NCBI GenBank assembly: GCA_902789555.1
Contig: CADAOF010000015.1
Location: forward strand, 1-56,046
Origin: an uncultured Lachnospiraceae bacterium
Lineage (GTDB): Bacteria; Bacillota; Clostridia; Lachnospirales; Lachnospiraceae
DNA: 56,046 nucleotides
Direction: 5' to 3'
Shown: piece after piece, positions 1 through 7,710 of the stretch
How positions within the stretch are numbered: position 1 is the stretch's first letter
How the letters are laid out: the number at the start of each line of letters is the position of its first letter
Translations under genes and position numbers: made by a program
The notes under the pieces: model-generated
Database searches by the model: none
Told to the model about the DNA's origin: nothing
What the model saw: only the letters and a program-made list of their open reading frames with translations

Positions 1-49
1 GCCGATATAAATCGACAGCGTCTCGTTTGAACTTGTAACTGTATCGCAT
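1..49 (-). CDS. Transposase OrfA N-terminus (partial, runs off window)
   Basis: Sixteen codons from an ATG at 47-49 read MRYSYKFKRDAVDLYR, which resembles the start of IS3-family OrfA helix-turn-helix transposases (a basic Y-x-F-K-R then a V-x-L-Y segment). The rest lies beyond the left edge. It sits just inside the terminal repeat at 53-92, the expected arrangement. The fragment is too short for a firm family call. Confidence 0.45.
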   Translation of the reverse strand, partial: MRYSYKFKRDAVDLYR

Positions 50-92
50 AAATGTACCCCCTTTGCTGGTGTTGTCCAGTAAAGGGGGTACA
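1..92 (-). mobile_element. Terminal part of an IS3-like insertion sequence
   Basis: Read on the minus strand from 92, the DNA begins TGTACCCCCTTTACTGGACA, a TG-starting terminus of the kind found on IS3/IS150-group elements. It is followed after a short spacer by the start codon of a transposase-like reading frame that runs off the window. The 53-69 and 76-92 segments also pair as a long hairpin (GTACCCCCTTT against AAAGGGGGTAC). Only one end is visible, so target duplications and the other terminus cannot be checked. Family assignment is from the terminus and the first residues only. Confidence 0.5.
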
Positions 93-97
93 TATCA

Positions 98-124
98 CGG
101 TCCTCTGTCTTTGTTTTTTTCTTT
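98..124 (+). repeat. Direct repeat copy 1 (half of a palindromic terminator-like element)
   Basis: These 27 bases recur exactly at 462-488. The second copy has the full palindrome; here the left arm is replaced by the insertion-sequence end at 92. This suggests the element inserted into or beside such a palindrome. The T-run (112-120) is retained. Confidence 0.6.
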
Positions 125-132
125 GTAAAACC

Positions 133-414
133 CTAAAAAAGTTTGGATACCCGAAAAGAAGGTCGGACGCATCCGACCTTCCTAAGTACGCTCCGAAGAG
201 ACGTACCGCAATTCACAATTGTCACATAATTTGTCCCCGTTTGTTCTTGTGATAAGATGTCATTAATTGACTTCACAGTGACATGCATTTTAATAAAACA
301 AAAATCAAGTTTGTGATTAACAACTCTTGCCGTCCAAACGTTAAAGGGATATTCGTCTTTGTTTTCAATAGGTTTGATTCCTTCGTTGGCGTTAAGGGAC
401 CGGCATTTATTGTC
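133..414 (-). pseudogene. Possible gene remnant, 93 codons without a start
   Basis: An open frame between in-frame stops (TAG at 415-417 and TAG at 133-135) runs 93 codons through AT-rich DNA where stops should be frequent. It contains ordinary-looking stretches such as EYPFNVWTARVVNHKLDFCF. There is no upstream start codon or ribosome site; the only Met is near residue 49. The end of the frame crosses the hairpin at 159-180 (AAGGTCGGA/TCCGACCTT). No family is recognised. It may be a decayed gene or chance. The rest of 93-591 holds only the repeats described separately; no intact gene is seen. Confidence 0.25.
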
Positions 415-449
415 CTACCAATTGCCGTATATCATTAAGCATACTTAAT

Positions 450-488
450 AAAGACAGAGGACGGTCCTCTGTCTTTGTTTTTTTCTTT
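450..488 (+). terminator. Palindrome with T-run; direct repeat copy 2
   Basis: Positions 450-476 form a perfect stem (13 bases, AAAGACAGAGGAC, one-base centre, then its complement) followed by GTTTTTTTC on the plus strand. It can act as an intrinsic terminator and, less well, in the minus direction for the gene ending at 592. Its right half recurs at 98-124 and a related palindrome lies at 1362-1391, so it may also be a dispersed REP-like repeat. Confidence 0.6.
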
Positions 489-591
489 ATTTTTGTGCCT
501 CGATGCTTAAGCGGTAATCGCGTCTGCTCAGTATGAAAGAGGACATCTCAAACAGCCCTTACTCTGTCTTTTTCCTGCTGTTATATCATAT

Positions 592-1005
592 TCATTTTTC
601 TTTCCATAGTGTTTGCGCTACTTCGCCTGCTCCTTCTATCAGCGTACAATAATGCAGAGATAACTCTGTTTTATCTTTTGACAAATAGAACATAATAGAT
701 TCTTGATCCGAAGCGTTTTTCAATGCCGGATACAGCTTTTCCCTCGCCTCCTCCATAATTTGATCAGCCTCATCCTCTGACGTTGCATTTTTCAGCTTGA
801 CATACAGATCATGTGACCATTCAGTAAAGTCGCCTTCGAAAAGCGACTCATCAATGCCAAACTGGTCAAACCACTCCATAGGTTTAGCTTTATCGGTTGA
901 GTTTTCCTGTCTATTATTAACAATGATAAAAACAAGGGCTGCAACCGATACGCAAACGAAAAGCAATATCCCTTTTCGTGAGTGTTTTACGTTTTCTTCG
1001 TCCAT
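592..1005 (-). CDS. Small membrane-anchored protein of unknown function
   Basis: A 137-residue protein with a short charged N-terminus (MDEENVKHSRKG), one hydrophobic segment at about residues 12-30, and an acidic, mostly helical extracytoplasmic part. No signal-peptidase site is obvious, so it is probably a single-pass type II protein. No family is recognised. The ribosome site before the ATG is weak. It starts 24 bases after the stop of the truncated frame 1030-1290, so the two may once have been one operon. Base composition is clearly more AT-rich than the window from 1448 on, which fits acquired DNA next to the insertion-sequence end. Confidence 0.6.
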   Translation of the reverse strand: MDEENVKHSRKGILLFVCVSVAALVFIIVNNRQENSTDKAKPMEWFDQFGIDESLFEGDFTEWSHDLYVKLKNATSEDEADQIMEEAREKLYPALKNASDQESIMFYLSKDKTELSLHYCTLIEGAGEVAQTLWKEK

Positions 1006-1029
1006 AGTTGTTTGCGCTTCGCTTCGTTC

Positions 1030-1290
1030 TTATTCTCCCAGTTCCCAATCATCCGGCCCATAAAGGGGAGGAAACCATGGATAGCTGTAGCCATTTGCCA
1101 TATACTCAGCCATAGCACTGTTATAAACACTCATCACTTGATCTATAACCCATGTGTAACTATTTGGATTGGTTGAGTATGGCGGAATCGTAGAGATCCA
1201 TTTAAATTCACCTGTCGCTGCTCCAATAAGAATGAGACAGGGGAGTTCTCTGATATCATTTCTTAGATTATTAACCCATTTTGCTTGTCT
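1030..1290 (-). pseudogene. 5'-truncated gene remnant (C-terminal 86 residues)
   Basis: An open frame begins after an in-frame TAG at 1291-1293 and ends at TAA 1030-1032. It reads like real protein: CLILIGAATGEFKW, then PPYSTNPNSYTWVIDQV, and an aromatic end YPWFPPLYGPDDWELGE. There is no start codon before the internal Met at about residue 49 and no ribosome site, and further stops lie upstream. It is probably the C-terminal stump of a larger protein lost by deletion. No family is recognised. Confidence 0.45.
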
Positions 1291-1361
1291 CTACCCACAT
1301 ACCAACTAAACAAATATGACTACTGACAGAATCATAGCACGAGCGTAAATGCCTTGTCAAC

Positions 1362-1391
1362 AAAAGGACAGGAGACGTCTCCTGTCCTTTT
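1362..1391. terminator. Perfect 30-base palindrome, bidirectional terminator
   Basis: AAAAGGACAGGAGAC followed directly by its exact complement gives a 15-base-pair stem without a designed loop, flanked by A and T runs on both sides. It lies between the truncated frame ending the AT-rich patch and the lipoprotein gene whose stop is at 1448, so it can terminate minus-strand transcription of the latter. It shares the GACAG/CTGTC arms of the palindrome at 450-476. The remaining bases 1291-1447 hold no gene. Confidence 0.65.
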
Positions 1392-1447
1392 TATTGGCTT
1401 CTCCGATGCTTTTATAGTGGTTCCGGAGTCTTTTCTTCCCCGCTCTT

Positions 1448-2218
1448 TCACTTCTTCGGGCCATAGATGCGCCAGTACTTCGCGAGGGTCGTTTCGATCT
1501 CGCCGAAGGCGCGCTGGCCGTCCTCCGGCATGTTCTCGCTGGAAACGCGGACTGTACGGTCCGCTTCGCGGAACTTCACCACGTACGCCGCGCCGGTGAT
1601 CGCGAGCCCGTCCTGTTCGTTCCACTTCCGCATCTTATACTTATCCACGAGTTCCAGGCAGTCATAGAGGGCGCTGTCCGTCATGACGCAGGCGCGGCAG
1701 CTTTCCGCGGCGTCGCCCCACTGCGAGTACTTCGCCATGAGCATGACGCCGTTCGGCTTCCGGTAGAGCACGAACTCGTCGTGACCGTCGCCGCCCACCG
1801 TTCCGACCGTCGCCTCGTAATAGTCAAAGACCATCTCGCAGCCGCCGTTCTTGATCTGGCTGATCCAGTCCTCCTCGGTCTCTTCGCGGTTCGCATTCGG
1901 ATCCCAGACCATGGAATTCTTCGAGTACGACTGCACGAGAACGTCGTGCTCCGGCATCGTGAAAGTAAACACATACCCGTGATCGCTGTCGTAGCTCTGC
2001 TTCATATCCACGTCGTTGCTGTAGAAAGTATAGTCGGTATCGGTGGCGATGAACTCGTAGTACAGCGTCACCTTCTCTCCCGCGCGGTAGGCGGTCTTCT
2101 TCGAGCTGAAGCCGCCGTCATGCATCACCTTGTACTTTTTTCCGAAACATCCGCCGAGGCTCATCATCAGCATCACTCCTGTCAATAGATAGATCAGAAT
2201 TTTCCGGGTCCTTTTCAT
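1448..2218 (-). CDS. Putative lipoprotein
   Basis: A 256-residue protein with a basic start (MKRTRK), a hydrophobic core and a lipobox LGGC (Cys24), so it should be exported and lipid-anchored. Residues about 30-95 have the pattern of a small beta-rich bacterial repeat (a Gly/Lys-rich strand, then AGEKVTLYYEF, then FTFTMPEHDV). The remainder (about 115-250) is a mixed domain with TVGGDGHDEFVLYRK. No enzyme motif is recognised. Upstream it is divergent from the esterase at 2402 and it appears monocistronic, ending before the palindrome at 1362-1391. Function unknown. Confidence 0.75.
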   Translation of the reverse strand: MKRTRKILIYLLTGVMLMMSLGGCFGKKYKVMHDGGFSSKKTAYRAGEKVTLYYEFIATDTDYTFYSNDVDMKQSYDSDHGYVFTFTMPEHDVLVQSYSKNSMVWDPNANREETEEDWISQIKNGGCEMVFDYYEATVGTVGGDGHDEFVLYRKPNGVMLMAKYSQWGDAAESCRACVMTDSALYDCLELVDKYKMRKWNEQDGLAITGAAYVVKFREADRTVRVSSENMPEDGQRAFGEIETTLAKYWRIYGPKK

Positions 2219-2401
2219 CCTGCCTCCTCACCGGCCGCAGCCGGACAGCCCGTTTTTCTGCTTTCATTATAAGAGCCTTCCCCCTTCTTTGCAAGCACCG
2301 AAGCCTCCCGATTCCTCTGAATCCGTCCGCGATCGCTTGCTTTTTTTCGGAAAATACGATAGTGTGATTTCAGAAACACGCAGTGAAAAAGAGGTATTTT
2401 C

Positions 2402-3139
2402 ATGACGATCTTTAACGACGGCATCCCGCTCGAGGCCGTACTGGATCTTCCGGAGAAACAGCGCGAAAACACGCCCCTGATGATCCTGGTCCATGGCTTC
2501 ACCGGCTATAAGGAAGAGCCCCACTTAAACGCGATGGCGGAAATGATGACCGGGCTCGGCTTCGCCGTGCTCCGCCCCGACCTTTACGGCCACGGAAAGA
2601 GCGGCGGGAATTTCCGCGATCACACGATCTGGAAATGGCTGTCGGACATCACCGCCCTCATCGATTACGCGCGGAAGGATCTGCCTTACCGTGAGATCTG
2701 GCTCTGCGGGCACTCGCAGGGCGGCCTTGCCGTCATGCTTGCTGCCGCGATGCACCGCGACAGGATAAAGGGCGTCGTCGCCCTCGCACCGGCTCTGACC
2801 ATTCCCGGGTGGGCAAGGGAGGGGCGCGTGCACGGCATCCGCTTCGATCCTGCCCAGGTCCCTGAGGAATTTGAAGTCGGGGAGCCCGAACCGCTCGGCG
2901 GCAATTACGTCCGCGCGGCGCAGCTGGTCCATCCCGAGGATTCCCTCCTCTACGAGGGGCCCATCCTCTTCGTCCACGGCGACGCGGACGCGACCATCCC
3001 CGTCAAGGCGTCCATCGAGTACGCCGGACGCTTCCGGGACGCCGAGCTTGCCGTGATCCCCGGCGATTCCCACTGCTACGACTATCACCTGGACGAGGCC
3101 GTCGCCGCCGTCCGGGACTGGCTCGAACGAAAAATGTAA
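2402..3139 (+). CDS. Alpha/beta hydrolase, probable esterase
   Basis: A 245-residue cytosolic serine hydrolase. The oxyanion segment HGFTG is at about 31-35, the nucleophile elbow GHSQGG puts Ser at 105, the acid is likely Asp196 in HGDADATIP, and His224 sits in GDSHCYD. Order and spacing match the alpha/beta-hydrolase fold, and the size is typical of small feruloyl/cinnamoyl-type or acyl esterases such as those of lactobacilli and butyrivibrios. AAAGAGG precedes the ATG. The 182-base gap to the divergent lipoprotein should hold both promoters, but none is clear. Substrate is not predictable; an ester of a short-chain or phenolic acid is a reasonable guess. Confidence 0.85.
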   Translation: MTIFNDGIPLEAVLDLPEKQRENTPLMILVHGFTGYKEEPHLNAMAEMMTGLGFAVLRPDLYGHGKSGGNFRDHTIWKWLSDITALIDYARKDLPYREIWLCGHSQGGLAVMLAAAMHRDRIKGVVALAPALTIPGWAREGRVHGIRFDPAQVPEEFEVGEPEPLGGNYVRAAQLVHPEDSLLYEGPILFVHGDADATIPVKASIEYAGRFRDAELAVIPGDSHCYDYHLDEAVAAVRDWLERKM

Positions 3140-3200
3140 GCCGCAGGGCTGTCCGCCGCGGCATGATCCGTCCTCCCGCACCATTCAAAGGAGAATCCCC

Positions 3201-5054
3201 ATGAAGAAAGACAGCAGGACCTGCCGGAAAGGCTTTCCCCTGAAGAAGCGCTTCCAGTACTGGTTTGACAACCGCATGACCCGCGGCTCTCTCGGCCTCA
3301 TCCGCATCCTGATCATTGCCTCGATCCTGATCGCCGTCCTCATGGGCATCGTGATCATCGTCTGCGGCTTCAGCGACGAAGGCGAGGGCGGGGCGGTCAT
3401 CTGGGACAGCATCGCCACGGTCATCAACGCCTGGATGCCCTCGTTCGGGGACGGCAGCCCCGGCTATCTCATCGTCATGAGCGTGACCGCGATCGCCGGC
3501 GTCCTCTTCACCAGCGTGCTGATCGGTATCATCACGAGTGCGATCGAGGAAAAGATCGACAGCCTGAAGCGCGGCAACTCCCTCGTCCTTGAGGAAGGCC
3601 ACATCGTCGTGCTCGGCTTCTACCCCGGCGAATACACTCTTCTGCAGCAGCTGATCCTCGCCGCTGCGGACGAGCCGGCCTGCGTGGTCGTGGCCGAGGA
3701 CATGGACCGCGCAGAGATGGAGGACAACATCCGCGAAAACCTGGACGTACCGAAGAATTTCCGCATCGTCTGCCGGACCGCGGACATCACGGATCCGGCC
3801 TCGCTGGAAAAATGCTCCGTCGAGACCTGCCGAACCGTCATCGTCAGTCCGACCGACGACGTCACGACCATGAAGGCCGTGCTTGCCGTCTCCGCCCTCC
3901 TGGAGGAAAAAGGCGCGCCGCAGATCGCCGTGAACGCCATCATTTCGCGGAACGAATACCGCTTCCCGCCGTCGCTTGCCGAAGCCAACAACATCTCGAC
4001 CCTGCAGACGAACGTTATCCTTGCCAAGATGATCGCTCACTCCTGCACGCAGACCGGCCTCTCGGAGACCTTCCGTGAGATCTTCAATTTCGAGGGTTCA
4101 GAGTTTTATCTGATCGGGGCAGACGAAGCCGCCGGTCTGAGCTTTGAAACGCTTTCGCTCCGCCTGGAGAACGCGGTTCCCGTCGGGATCGCGCGGGACG
4201 GCAGGGTCCTCATGGCGCCGCCCGCGGACACTGTCATCGAGGCTTCGGACAAACTCCTGGTCTTCTCGGAAAGAAGCGATTCCGCAAGGCTCGGAGCCGA
4301 GGCGCCGGCGCTGCCGGATGAGCCCGCTCTTACCGGAGACGCGGCCGAAGCCCCCACCGAAGCCGTCATCATCGGCAGCAACGAGATGCTGCCGGTCATC
4401 CTCGCCGAGCTGCCCGAAAACGTGACCCGCGTCTTTCTCGTTTCGCCGCTTTACAGCGGCGGCGTGCCGGAAAAAGCGGCCGCAGCCGCCCTTGCGCGAG
4501 GGATCAAAATCGAGGCGATCGCAGAGGACCCCCACACAGAAGAGACCCTGGACCGTCTGGCGCGCCTCGCCGGACACATCGTCATCCTGGGCGACCACGA
4601 AAAGACCCCCGAGGAAGCCGACATGGAAGCGGTCTTCCTGCTGCTGAATCTCCGCGACATCCGCGTGCGCTCCGGCCTTGACTTCAACATCACGGTGGAG
4701 ATGCACCTTGAACACAGCCAGAAGCTTGCCGGCCGCGGGGACCGCACCGATTTCCTCGTCTCCTCGAGCATGTCGTCCCTGATCGTGGCGCAGCTCGCGG
4801 AAAGCCCCGAACTGATCGGCGTCTTCCGCGAGATCCTGTCCAACCGCGGGAACGAACTGTATCTGAAGAACGCAGGGCTCCTGGGCCTTGCCGGGCAGCA
4901 CACCGTCCGCGGGCTTCGCCGCGCCATGCTCCGGCATGGCTATATCCTCATGGGGCATCTGGACCCCGAAAAGCAGAGCCGCTTCGACCTCGGTCTCGAC
5001 GAGACCCTGACCCTCACGGACAAAGACTGCCTGATCGTACTCGGCGAAAAATAA
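3201..5054 (+). CDS. CASTOR/POLLUX-like ion channel with two RCK-type domains
   Basis: A 617-residue membrane protein. Two hydrophobic segments (about 32-56 and 89-112) flank a pore-like loop containing NAWMPSFGDGSPG. Two cytoplasmic nucleotide-binding RCK/TrkA-N-like regions follow, the first starting HIVVLGFYPGE at about 134 and the second from about 378. This is the layout of bacterial homologues of the plant nuclear channels CASTOR/POLLUX. Family knowledge suggests cation flux gated by a cytosolic ligand, possibly calcium. A ribosome site (AAAGGAG) precedes the ATG. It follows the esterase gene by 61 bases and ends at a strong terminator. Ion selectivity cannot be judged from sequence alone. 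Confidence 0.82.
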   Translation: MKKDSRTCRKGFPLKKRFQYWFDNRMTRGSLGLIRILIIASILIAVLMGIVIIVCGFSDEGEGGAVIWDSIATVINAWMPSFGDGSPGYLIVMSVTAIAGVLFTSVLIGIITSAIEEKIDSLKRGNSLVLEEGHIVVLGFYPGEYTLLQQLILAAADEPACVVVAEDMDRAEMEDNIRENLDVPKNFRIVCRTADITDPASLEKCSVETCRTVIVSPTDDVTTMKAVLAVSALLEEKGAPQIAVNAIISRNEYRFPPSLAEANNISTLQTNVILAKMIAHSCTQTGLSETFREIFNFEGSEFYLIGADEAAGLSFETLSLRLENAVPVGIARDGRVLMAPPADTVIEASDKLLVFSERSDSARLGAEAPALPDEPALTGDAAEAPTEAVIIGSNEMLPVILAELPENVTRVFLVSPLYSGGVPEKAAAAALARGIKIEAIAEDPHTEETLDRLARLAGHIVILGDHEKTPEEADMEAVFLLLNLRDIRVRSGLDFNITVEMHLEHSQKLAGRGDRTDFLVSSSMSSLIVAQLAESPELIGVFREILSNRGNELYLKNAGLLGLAGQHTVRGLRRAMLRHGYILMGHLDPEKQSRFDLGLDETLTLTDKDCLIVLGEK

Positions 5055-5080
5055 GATGTCCGCGGAAAAATGACATGACA

Positions 5081-5108
5081 AAGGCCGCCCCGGGCGGCCT
5101 TGTTTTTT
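5081..5108 (+). terminator. Rho-independent terminator after the channel gene
   Basis: AAGGCCGCCC, one base, then GGGCGGCCTT and a run TGTTTTTT. The 10-base-pair GC-rich stem lies 26 bases after the channel stop codon. Confidence 0.85.
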
Positions 5109-5175
5109 GCGGGAAACCCGTCCCGTCGGAACGCGCTGCGGCACCGTCCGCATGCGCTGCGAAATTTCCCTCTCC

Positions 5176-5580
5176 TCAGAAGCGGACCGTTTCCGGCGCC
5201 GCCGTGAAGGAGCTGAAGACCGCCTCCGCGTTCTTAAAGTACAGCATCTGCATGTTGCCGTCGTCCGGGCTGTACATGCCCTTCAGGGACGGCATCTTCT
5301 CCAGCATGGCTTCCTTCACCGCGCGGTCGTCGTCCTCGGCGAGCTCGCCGGCGATGCGGAGCCATTTTCCGTCCTTGTAAGCGCAGATCTCCACCTTCGG
5401 GTTCGCCGCGATCTGCTTCGAGACCGCCTTCACCTTCCCGGTCTGGATATAGAGCCTGCCGTTTCTCAGCAGCGCCGTGCCGAAAGGGCGCACGCGCGGC
5501 TGGTCGCCTTCTGCCGTCGCCAGGTAGTAGGTCCCTGCCTCATCCAAAAATTCACATACTCTTTCAATGCCTTCTGCCAT
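5176..5580 (-). CDS. Pyridoxamine 5'-phosphate oxidase-family flavin-binding protein
   Basis: A 134-residue single-domain protein. It begins MAEGIERVCEFLDEAG, followed by TYYLATAEGDQPRVRPFG, the strand-turn typical of the split-barrel FMN-binding fold, then RLYIQTGK and KVEICAYKDGKWLRI. The usual family size is about 130-150. The start is fixed by AGGAGGAACGAAAT before the ATG at 5580; an upstream in-frame extension lacks this. Such proteins bind FMN or a deazaflavin and often act in general stress or in reduction of small molecules. It appears monocistronic and faces the channel terminator. Substrate unknown. Confidence 0.85.
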   Translation of the reverse strand: MAEGIERVCEFLDEAGTYYLATAEGDQPRVRPFGTALLRNGRLYIQTGKVKAVSKQIAANPKVEICAYKDGKWLRIAGELAEDDDRAVKEAMLEKMPSLKGMYSPDDGNMQMLYFKNAEAVFSSFTAAPETVRF

Positions 5581-5739
5581 ATTTCGTTCCTCCTGCCGAT
5601 CCTTTCTGGCGTTCCTGATCCGGTGCCCGCAGGGCACCTTTTTGTTCTTTCTTTGATTATAACGCATTTTCCGGCGGGTGCGGCAGTTTTTTTGCTTCCG
5701 CGGCTTCGCTCCTCATTCGCATATTTATGTATTTTTTAC

Positions 5740-5768
5740 TTTACAAACGCATTTATTTGTGTTATGTT
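5740..5768 (+). promoter_or_regulatory. Probable promoter of the DNA-damage cassette
   Basis: TTTACA, 17 bases, TATGTT, ending about 38 bases before the repressor ATG in a locally AT-rich stretch. The spacer holds ACAAA...TTTGT, a possible operator half-site pair for the XRE repressor itself. No classical Bacillus-type LexA box (GAAC-N4-GTTC) is seen. Confidence 0.45.
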
Positions 5769-5806
5769 TGATCTGCGGAAGGATCTCCGCGGAAAGAAGG
5801 TGCCTC

Positions 5807-6622
5807 ATGCCCAGACGGAAAATGGAAAGCGAAGCCGGACTGCCGGCGGTCTGCGGATGCATCCGCTCTCTTCGGGAGCGGCTCGGCATGGAACAGAAGG
5901 TTCTCGCCGCAAGGCTCGGCGTAACGGCCAATGCCGTCAGCAACTGGGAAAACGGGCGGAGCCGTCCGGATCTGAATCTGCTGCCGGCGCTCTGCCGCGC
6001 GCTGAACGTGACGCTGCCGGAGCTTTTCGGCGCGCAGATCCCTGCCGGGGACGTTTCCGCCGACGAGCTGCGCTTCATCGGGCGCTGCCGCGTCCTGAAC
6101 GCGGGCCACAGAGCTGCCGTGGAGCAGCTGGTGGATGCCCTTCTGGAGGCGCAGGGCGGGCAGGAAACACCGGACGCAGAGCCGCTTCCGCCCATCCGCC
6201 GGCTCATCCGCTTCGACCGGCCCCTCGCCGCCGGCGTCGGCGATCCCACGGAATTTGAGGAAGCCGGAACGCCCATCTGGCTGTACGATTCACCCGAGAC
6301 CGAAAAGGCCGACTGCGTATTCTCCGTTAACGGCGAAAGCATGGAGCCTGCCTTTAAGAGCGGCGACATGGTCCTCGTTTCCCGCATTCCCGACGCGCCG
6401 GCCCTGCAGTACGGCGAGATCGGCGCCTTCATCGCCGGCAACGAGACCTACATCAAGGTCTACGAAAAAGACGGCCTGCATTCCCTGAATCCGGCCTATC
6501 CGCCCCTGCACTTCGACGAAAGCACGCCGGTCTTCCTGATCGGGCGCGTGATGGGGCGGCTGGATCCGCGGCGGATCGTCCCGCCGGCGGAAGTGGAGCG
6601 GTATCTTGCCGCCCGGGAGTGA
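5807..6622 (+). CDS. LexA-like XRE-family repressor with S24 peptidase domain
   Basis: A 271-residue two-domain regulator. The N-terminus (about 16-75) is a Cro/CI-type helix-turn-helix (VLAARLGVTANAVSNWENGR). The C-terminus (about 130-255) is an S24 self-cleaving domain with the nucleophile Ser178 in GESMEP, general base Lys217 in TYIKVYE, and a candidate Ala-Gly cleavage bond at 142-143 (PLAAGVG). It should repress DNA and be inactivated by RecA-stimulated autocleavage, as for LexA and phage CI. AAAGAAGG precedes the chosen ATG; a longer in-frame extension has no ribosome site. It heads the cassette through 9364, so it probably controls the downstream mutagenic polymerase. Confidence 0.88.
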   Translation: MPRRKMESEAGLPAVCGCIRSLRERLGMEQKVLAARLGVTANAVSNWENGRSRPDLNLLPALCRALNVTLPELFGAQIPAGDVSADELRFIGRCRVLNAGHRAAVEQLVDALLEAQGGQETPDAEPLPPIRRLIRFDRPLAAGVGDPTEFEEAGTPIWLYDSPETEKADCVFSVNGESMEPAFKSGDMVLVSRIPDAPALQYGEIGAFIAGNETYIKVYEKDGLHSLNPAYPPLHFDESTPVFLIGRVMGRLDPRRIVPPAEVERYLAARE

Positions 6623-6630
6623 GGTGCACC

Positions 6631-7248
6631 ATGTGCTGCCGCTACTATGCCGACCTCTCGCCGGAGCTTAGGCCGATCGTCGAGGAAATGAACCGTTCCC
6701 CACTCGTTTCGCGCTGGCATAAGACGGGCGCCGTGAAGACCTGCGGCGAGATCCGCCCGGCCGACGTGGCGCCGGTGATCGCGCCGAACTGGAAGGGCGA
6801 GCGGGCCGTATTCCCCATGAAATGGGGCTTTTCGGCAAAGTCGCTCCTCATCAACGCCCGCGTCGAGTCCGCAGCGGAAAAGCCGCTGTTTAAGGACGCC
6901 TGGGCAAGGCGCCGCTGCGTGATCCCCGCCTCGTGGTACTACGAGTGGGAGCACCTTGCGGGCGACGGCGGCCGGAAGAAGACCGGGGACAAATTCCTCA
7001 TCCAGCCGGAAGGCGAAAGCGTCACCTGGCTCGCCGGACTCTACCGGATCGAGGAAGGGCTGCCGGTCTTCGTGGTCCTCACCCGGGAGGCGGATGAGAG
7101 CATCCGCTTCATCCACGACCGCATGCCGCTCATCCTGCCAGGCGCCCTGGTGAACGAGTGGATCCGGCCGGACGCGCGTCCGGAGGAGATGCTTGGCGCC
7201 GCTCTCGGCGCGATGTCATGCGAAAGGATCTCCGCCGAAGGAAACTGA
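6631..7248 (+). CDS. SRAP (YedK/HMCES-type) abasic-site DNA-protein crosslinker
   Basis: A 205-residue protein starting MCCRYY. The Cys next to the initiator Met is the residue that crosslinks to abasic sites in single-stranded DNA, so the ATG at 6631 is chosen over a GTG at 6619 that would bury it. The other catalytic residues match the family: Asn75 (LLINARVES), Glu105 (SWYYEWEH) and His162 (RFIHDRMPLILP), close to the E. coli YedK numbers. It begins 8 bases after the repressor stop with GAGGTG as ribosome site. The context with a LexA-like repressor and a Y-family polymerase fits damage tolerance. Confidence 0.92.
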   Translation: MCCRYYADLSPELRPIVEEMNRSPLVSRWHKTGAVKTCGEIRPADVAPVIAPNWKGERAVFPMKWGFSAKSLLINARVESAAEKPLFKDAWARRRCVIPASWYYEWEHLAGDGGRKKTGDKFLIQPEGESVTWLAGLYRIEEGLPVFVVLTREADESIRFIHDRMPLILPGALVNEWIRPDARPEEMLGAALGAMSCERISAEGN

Positions 7249-7304
7249 GGCGGCTGCTGCCGGAAGCCCCGGCAGGCCGCTCCGCGCGGCAAAGGAGAAA
7301 AACG

Positions 7305-7619
7305 ATGAAAAAAGTCCGGATCACGGTCATGAGAATATCCGAATACAGAGATCTGATGGCGCGCTACGAGAATCCCATCGAGCATGCCTGTGACATGAAG
7401 GAAGGCATGATCTTTACGGCAAACGGCCGGGAAAGGCCCGAGGGCTTTTGCGAAAGTGCCTGGGAGACGGTCTCTCCCTTTGTCATGACGCTCGCCCACG
7501 GCGGCGGGAATTTCTACGACGGCTGGATGAAGAACGAAAAGTCCGCCATGATCTCCTGCAACGACGGCTTCCGGCCGGTCAGTTTCCTGCTGGAAGCGCT
7601 GGAGGAAGACGCGGAATAA
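7305..7619 (+). CDS. TIGR04076-family small protein
   Basis: A 104-residue protein beginning MKKVRITVMRISEYRDL. It has the family pattern of a Cys after the first strand-helix (HACDMKEG), then GFCESAWETVSPFVMTLAHGG, and ends in a short helix. AAAGGAG precedes the ATG; upstream in-frame codons overlap the SRAP gene and lack a ribosome site. The biochemical role of the family is unknown. Its place between SRAP and the polymerase may be incidental or may indicate a damage-response role. Confidence 0.72.
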   Translation: MKKVRITVMRISEYRDLMARYENPIEHACDMKEGMIFTANGRERPEGFCESAWETVSPFVMTLAHGGGNFYDGWMKNEKSAMISCNDGFRPVSFLLEALEEDAE

Positions 7620-7710
7620 AATACGAGCCGCCGGGGCGCGGGCAGACGCCGCGCTTCCGCAGCGGCATGACTACAGGGAGCATCCGACGGGGGTACGGGA
7701 TGATGAGCAT

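Noticed and set aside
52-252. 66-codon plus-strand frame in the AT-rich patch
   Set aside because: It starts inside the IS terminal hairpin, runs through the palindrome half-copy, has no ribosome site and looks like translated repeat.
5107-6258. A plus-strand open frame spanning the flavin-binding gene and the start of the repressor
   Set aside because: It crosses two genes supported by ribosome sites and family motifs in other frames, and its translation is low in hydrophobic residues.
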